NCBI GenBank assembly: GCA_964035795.1
Contig: OZ038327.1
Coordinates: 1,952,841 to 2,016,840 of the forward strand
Direction: 5' to 3'
DNA length: 64,000 nucleotides
Source: Pterobdella sp. o SKG-2022
Taxonomy: Eukaryota; Annelida; Clitellata; Hirudinida; Piscicolidae
Positions 47,701 to 64,000 of the stretch are shown piece after piece. A program made the translations under genes and the position numbers. The first letter of the stretch is position 1. The number at the start of each line of letters is the position of its first letter. The notes under the pieces were generated by a model. The model was given only the letters and a program-made list of their open reading frames with translations. It did not search any database and was not told the DNA's origin.

Positions 47701-50700
47701 CACATCCATCCATATATGTATCTATCCTCACATCCATCCATATATGTATCTATCCTCACATCCATCCATATATGTATCTATCCTCACATCCATCCATATA
47801 TGTATCTATCCTCACATCCATCCATATATGTATCTATCCTCACATCCATCCATATATGTATCTATCCATTACTTATCCATACATTTAATTATGTATTCAT
47901 TTATTCATTTAACCATCCATCCATCCATTCATCACCCCTTCAACCTGCATTGATGGACGTTCCTGTGGCAACAGTAAATAGTTTTTAGCCTCATCAACCA
48001 GGTCTCTGCAAACGTCACAACTCTTGATGAGCAGATCAGAGCCCACAGTTCCCACCAGGAATTTTGGACTCAATAATGGCAGACGTACGTGAGATAGAAC
48101 CTAAAGGATGTGATGGTGGTGGGGTGTTTGTAGATGAAAATTTTTGTTGTATTCTTTTTCGCGCTATATAAATGGGCATTAAGCTTTTCGATAAGTTCAA
48201 CTTTATCCTGATTCATTTTTTAAAGTTTAAATGAATAAATTTTAAAAATAATAATTTTGAATTATTTGAAGGTATAGAAGGCATCTAGCTGCATTTAATT
48301 GCGAGAATCCCTACCCTACAATCTCATCAATTAATTCTTTTTTTACCCATTCATTCACTGATACCTACACACATCCCCACACCTACCCAGTCACTACCCT
48401 CACCTACCTACGTATCTATCTATTTAACTACCTACGTATCTATCTATCTATTTATTTACATATGTATCTTTCTATCTATCTACTCACAAAACTTATCTTT
48501 CTCTTTCATCTTTCTATTTACACCTACCCTAAATTACGAATAACTTTTCTGCCTATCGATGCTTGTAATTAGCTATACCTATCTCCATTAATTTCATATT
48601 TCTATATATATATCTGTGGAATCATCTATCTATCTATTTGTCTATCTATCTATCTATCTATTTACCTATTTATTTATCTATCTATTTATCTATTTATTTA
48701 TCTATCTATTTATCTATCTGTCTATCTACCTATTTATTTATTTATCTATCTATCTATAAGTGAACATTATCGTAACTCATTACCTTATGAATCTAAACAT
48801 ACAATCATCATCATTGCTTTCATTTCCATAGGTTGCAAGTATTTTTTCACATATATAAAAACTGGACTTGAAACTTGGTATCCACCTACCTACATACCCA
48901 AATCAACGCTTCCTTCCACCCACCACCATCACTTTCCACTCACCATAGCCAAGTGCTGCCTCCTTTCTGCAACATTGAATCTCACCCATGACATCACTGC
49001 ATTGAATACTAACTCCTCTGTCTGGTGTGGTGGGGGAGGTTGGGGTAATGAAAGTGAGATGTTGAGGTGATGGAGAAGGATGGTTGGAGTGGTGTGGTAG
49101 TTGAGAGAGGGAGGAGGGGTGAAGTGGGGTGAAGGGTTATTAGAGAAATGATAAGGGTTATGAGGGAAATGGTTGAGATTAGTGGAAGGTCGTTGGGTGA
49201 TGGTTGAAGATATTGAAGTAAACAGTAGTAAAATAGAAAAATAGCTTTATAAAGAGATAAATGTACAGAACGATAAGACTAAAGCTGGTTGTGAGGATGA
49301 AGATTGTCATATGAATAACAAAGTACTTTGTACACTTGATAATGTGAGTTCAACTCACGAAAAGCTTCTATTATTAAAATATTAAGTGTATAATTTAAAT
49401 TTTTTAAATTATTGAGTTAAAAAATGATTAATCTTCTCACCTGCACATTGAGTTCTTCAGAGGAAATGATATCCACAAGCTGATTGACCGGAAGTAGCAT
49501 GAATTCTTCACTTTCCATCACCTTTGAATTGAATTATGAGTCATTTGGATAGAATTTCAGATGAATTACAAGAAATTCAACAGTGAATTCTATCTACCCA
49601 TCTAATCAATTCATTTCTATCATCCATGCATTATAAATTTATCTAACCATCCATGCATTCATTTATATATCCTACTCATTCATTTTGACTTCATACATTT
49701 TCCATTCATTCACAGACCCTTGTATCCATGAATTCATCATTCCATGCACCCATACATTCATTTAATAACCCAAAAGTCAGTAATTCGTGTATCTATTCAC
49801 CATTTATTTACTAATCCATGCATGATCCAATAATTCACCTATCTACCCATTAGTGCATTAATGATTATATCAATTCATTCATTCACTGATGCATGCAACA
49901 TACAGCTGGAAAGTGTTGTTGTGTGTATTTGTCAGCCTTCCTGAGCAGATCTCGACACGCGTGAGTGTCTGCAAATGCTCTGATTCCTGATGTATGATTG
50001 TGTGTGATAAAATTTTAACCACAACACACACACTCTTACAAAAAAAATCACTCCACCACACACACACTTCTAAAGCATTTGCCCACCACACGGCAGATAT
50101 ACACATACAAACAACACACACAGACCAAATCTCACAAAACCACACCCACCATCCTTCCCATCCTCTTCCACACCCACCATTCTTCCCATCCTCCTCCACA
50201 CCCATCATCCTTCCCATCCCCCTTCACACCCACCATCCTCCCTACACCCCCACACCCACCTAGACAATTAGTGGGATCAAGCTGCTTCTGCAGAAATTCG
50301 CAACATGAGTCCTGGATCTCAGAAAGCTGGAGAAGACAGGCGGCTGGAAGGAGGGATTGGACGTTTGACTCCTCAATCACTATAGAAGAGGTGTAACAGA
50401 AGTCTAAAAGTAATTCCATGGCATTCTCATCAACGTCTTTTATTGATACCTGGGTTGGGTGTTTGGAGGGGAGGAGGTTGGTGCATGAATGGGTGGGGGT
50501 GGATAGGTGGTTTGCTGGGTGGCTAGAGGTGGATGGGTAGGTAGGAATAAATAAGTAAAGTGGATAGATACATAAGTAGTTATTAATTATTCTACAGTTG
50601 ATTGATATTAATGATGGGTGGAAAATGGCGGGCATTATAGTTGGTGATATTTTGGCTGGTTGGCTTGAGTGAATAGGTAACAAAATTGGTTGAATTTGGC

Positions 50701-51554
50701 GATGATAAGGAGTGCAAATAATGATCCACAGCTTAAAAGTGAGTGAACATGACTATTTATTAATCTAATTAGATTGTACTGCTGTGCATGAAACACCAAA
50801 AAACAATGAAAACACTGAAGCTTCATGGAGATAGAGAAATTTTTATTAATAGAATAACATGTGATAATTTACTGTATAAATTATTCTATAAATAGTATTG
50901 GTAATTTAGGTCAATCCCAGTTACAGGGGTATGAGTGACATAATAATATAATTTGGTTATGATTAGTATTCATTTAATTCCTGTTTGTCTCATTTACATG
51001 AGATCAGACAGTGTTAGACATTATGAATATAGAATATTCTAACTACTGGTGATCCTGGTTAGCAGGGCATATGTACTGCAATATAATTTATTATTGCCTA
51101 ATAAAGTGTTTTCAATGCTGCAAAGCCCAGTTACTGGGACATTTACAGCAGTATAATCTGATTGGATTAATTACAAATACACTCAAATGTGACATAGTGG
51201 CATAAACTTCAGAGGTTCCCAGGCCATAATTAATCTAATAATTAAAGTGAAATATTTTTAACTTACTTCTGTCTGTCGGCTTTCAGCCAGCTCTCCAGTG
51301 AACATGGCAAGGAAGTATGGGCTGCAGGCAGAAAGAACAATTCGATGCCCAAAAAGTTTTTTCTGCCCGACAGATAGCACAACATCGCATAGCTCCTTAT
51401 GTTTTCTTAGATTGTTGATGGTTTCTAGAACGTTCTTAGGGTGTTTGTCTGAAGTGTGCGCCATCTTGTTGTGTGAAGGTGTGCCTTCAAAGATATCCAT
51501 GGGAAGGATAGGCGGCTGTTTGTTTCCCCCACTATGGGGCATGTCAAGATTCAT
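44752..51554 (-). CDS. KLHL20: Kelch-like protein 20, complete 13-exon gene
   Basis: Thirteen exons, 5' to 3': 51554-51267, 50449-50260, 49986-49904, 49521-49441, 49021-48944, 48100-47945, 47600-47546, 47300-47117, 46705-46562, 46232-46099, 46003-45900, 45570-45466 and 44943-44752. All joins are in frame, giving 597 residues (human KLHL20 has 609). The BTB domain is visible from [20 protein letters not shown] through [23 protein letters not shown] follows ([40 protein letters not shown]). Six Kelch blades end VGG or IGG ([87 protein letters not shown]). KLHL20 is a substrate adaptor of the CUL3 ubiquitin ligase: BTB binds CUL3 and the Kelch propeller binds the substrate. Identity is close throughout, so orthology is secure. 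Introns carry several repeats listed separately. Confidence 0.95.
47613..47870. repeat. 28-bp minisatellite in KLHL20 intron
   Basis: Nine consecutive, essentially identical copies of ATATATGTATCTATCCTCAC plus ATCCATCC. The array starts only about 13 bp upstream (on the sense strand, 3' side) of the 47600 exon acceptor. Confidence 0.97.
48411..48762. repeat. Degenerate CTAT tetranucleotide repeat
   Basis: Two blocks of CTAT/TTAT units (48411-48485 and 48620-48762) in the KLHL20 intron between exons 49021-48944 and 48100-47945. Confidence 0.85.
50143..50255. repeat. C-rich tandem repeat directly after a KLHL20 donor
   Basis: Four copies of a 27-28 bp unit like CACACCCACCATCCTTCCCA plus TCCTCTT. 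On the sense strand this is a G-rich block immediately following the GTGGGT donor at 50259. Confidence 0.85.
50758..51173. mobile_element. MITE-like element with terminal inverted repeats in KLHL20 intron 1
   Basis: The left end (TTAATCTAATTAGATTGTAC then TGCTGTGCATG) and the right end read on the other strand (TTAATCCAATCAGATTATAC then TGCTGTAAATG) are inverted repeats of about 32 bp with a handful of mismatches. The enclosed 416 bp has no coding frame. Inside are further inverted copies of CAGTAACTGGG / CCCAGTTAC (near 50920 and 51125). End fragments of the same family lie at 471-525 and 35578-35630. I cannot fix the target-site duplication. Confidence 0.6.
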
Positions 51555-63745
<12,191 letters not shown>

Positions 63746-63945
63746 NNNNNNNNNNNNNNNNNNNNNNNNNNNNNNNNNNNNNNNNNNNNNNNNNNNNNNN
63801 NNNNNNNNNNNNNNNNNNNNNNNNNNNNNNNNNNNNNNNNNNNNNNNNNNNNNNNNNNNNNNNNNNNNNNNNNNNNNNNNNNNNNNNNNNNNNNNNNNNN
63901 NNNNNNNNNNNNNNNNNNNNNNNNNNNNNNNNNNNNNNNNNNNNN
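63746..63945. other. Assembly gap of 200 N
   Basis: 200 consecutive N. It truncates the PDZ2 exon after GLGF. The 55 bases after the gap show no readable exon. Confidence 0.99.
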
Positions 63946-64000
63946 GAATAAGTTGATGAAATTTATTTTAACTGCAGTTTTATGTGAAATAAATGGCTGT

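Noticed and set aside
47492..47988. CRISPR-like array of 28-bp repeats, with an open frame repeating [12 protein letters not shown]
   Set aside because: The units are head-to-tail with no spacers, in a eukaryotic intron. This is a minisatellite.

Overview
This is a window of a metazoan nuclear genome, not a prokaryote. It is very AT-rich and packed with microsatellites. The genes are split into many short exons with GT..AG introns, and the proteins carry long Asn, Gln, Ser, Glu and His/Pro runs coded by simple repeats. Animal signalling and synaptic families (KLHL20, Discs large, RasGRF, vesicular GABA/glycine transporter, riboflavin transporter) point to an invertebrate. A lophotrochozoan such as a leech (Helobdella-like) is my best guess. 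That is an inference from gene style, not proven.

Layout from left to right: (1) 1-3191, minus strand, the middle of a RasGRF-type Ras exchange factor, running off the left edge. (2) 5687-8583, plus strand, an orphan Ser/Gln-rich protein with a long poly-Glu tract. (3) 9785-14241, minus strand, an unrecognised gene whose N-terminal 93 codons are assembled from ten very short exons (mostly 15-38 nt), followed by one long coiled-coil exon. (4) 14446-16788, minus strand, a second orphan coiled-coil gene of similar design. (5) 17014-20983, plus strand, a homologue of the sperm acrosomal protein ZPBP with an added transmembrane tail. (6) 24581-30011, possibly to 32200, minus strand, a large C2H2 zinc-finger protein. 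(7) 35802-39364, minus strand, an SLC32 (VIAAT) transporter. (8) 40046-42083, minus strand, an SLC52 riboflavin transporter. (9) 44752-51554, minus strand, a complete 13-exon KLHL20. (10) 53720 to the right edge, plus strand, the L27 and PDZ1 exons of Discs large, interrupted by an assembly gap at the first codons of PDZ2.

Exon joins were checked by reading phase by hand. The exon chains given for KLHL20, SLC32, SLC52, Discs large, RasGRF, ZPBP and the micro-exon gene all stay in frame, which is the main support for them.

Between genes the window holds low-complexity AT sequence, large microsatellites (a 420-bp GATA block, several CA/TG blocks, an ATT block) and several minisatellites. It also holds at least four dispersed repeat families: a tRNA-derived SINE, a terminal-inverted-repeat element, a foldback/palindrome family, and a short unclassified repeat. 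The most novel feature is the phase-conserved micro-exon array at 11570-14241. Next are the membrane-anchored ZPBP homologue and the tendency of GGAT-rich intron starts to face ATCC-rich intron ends.
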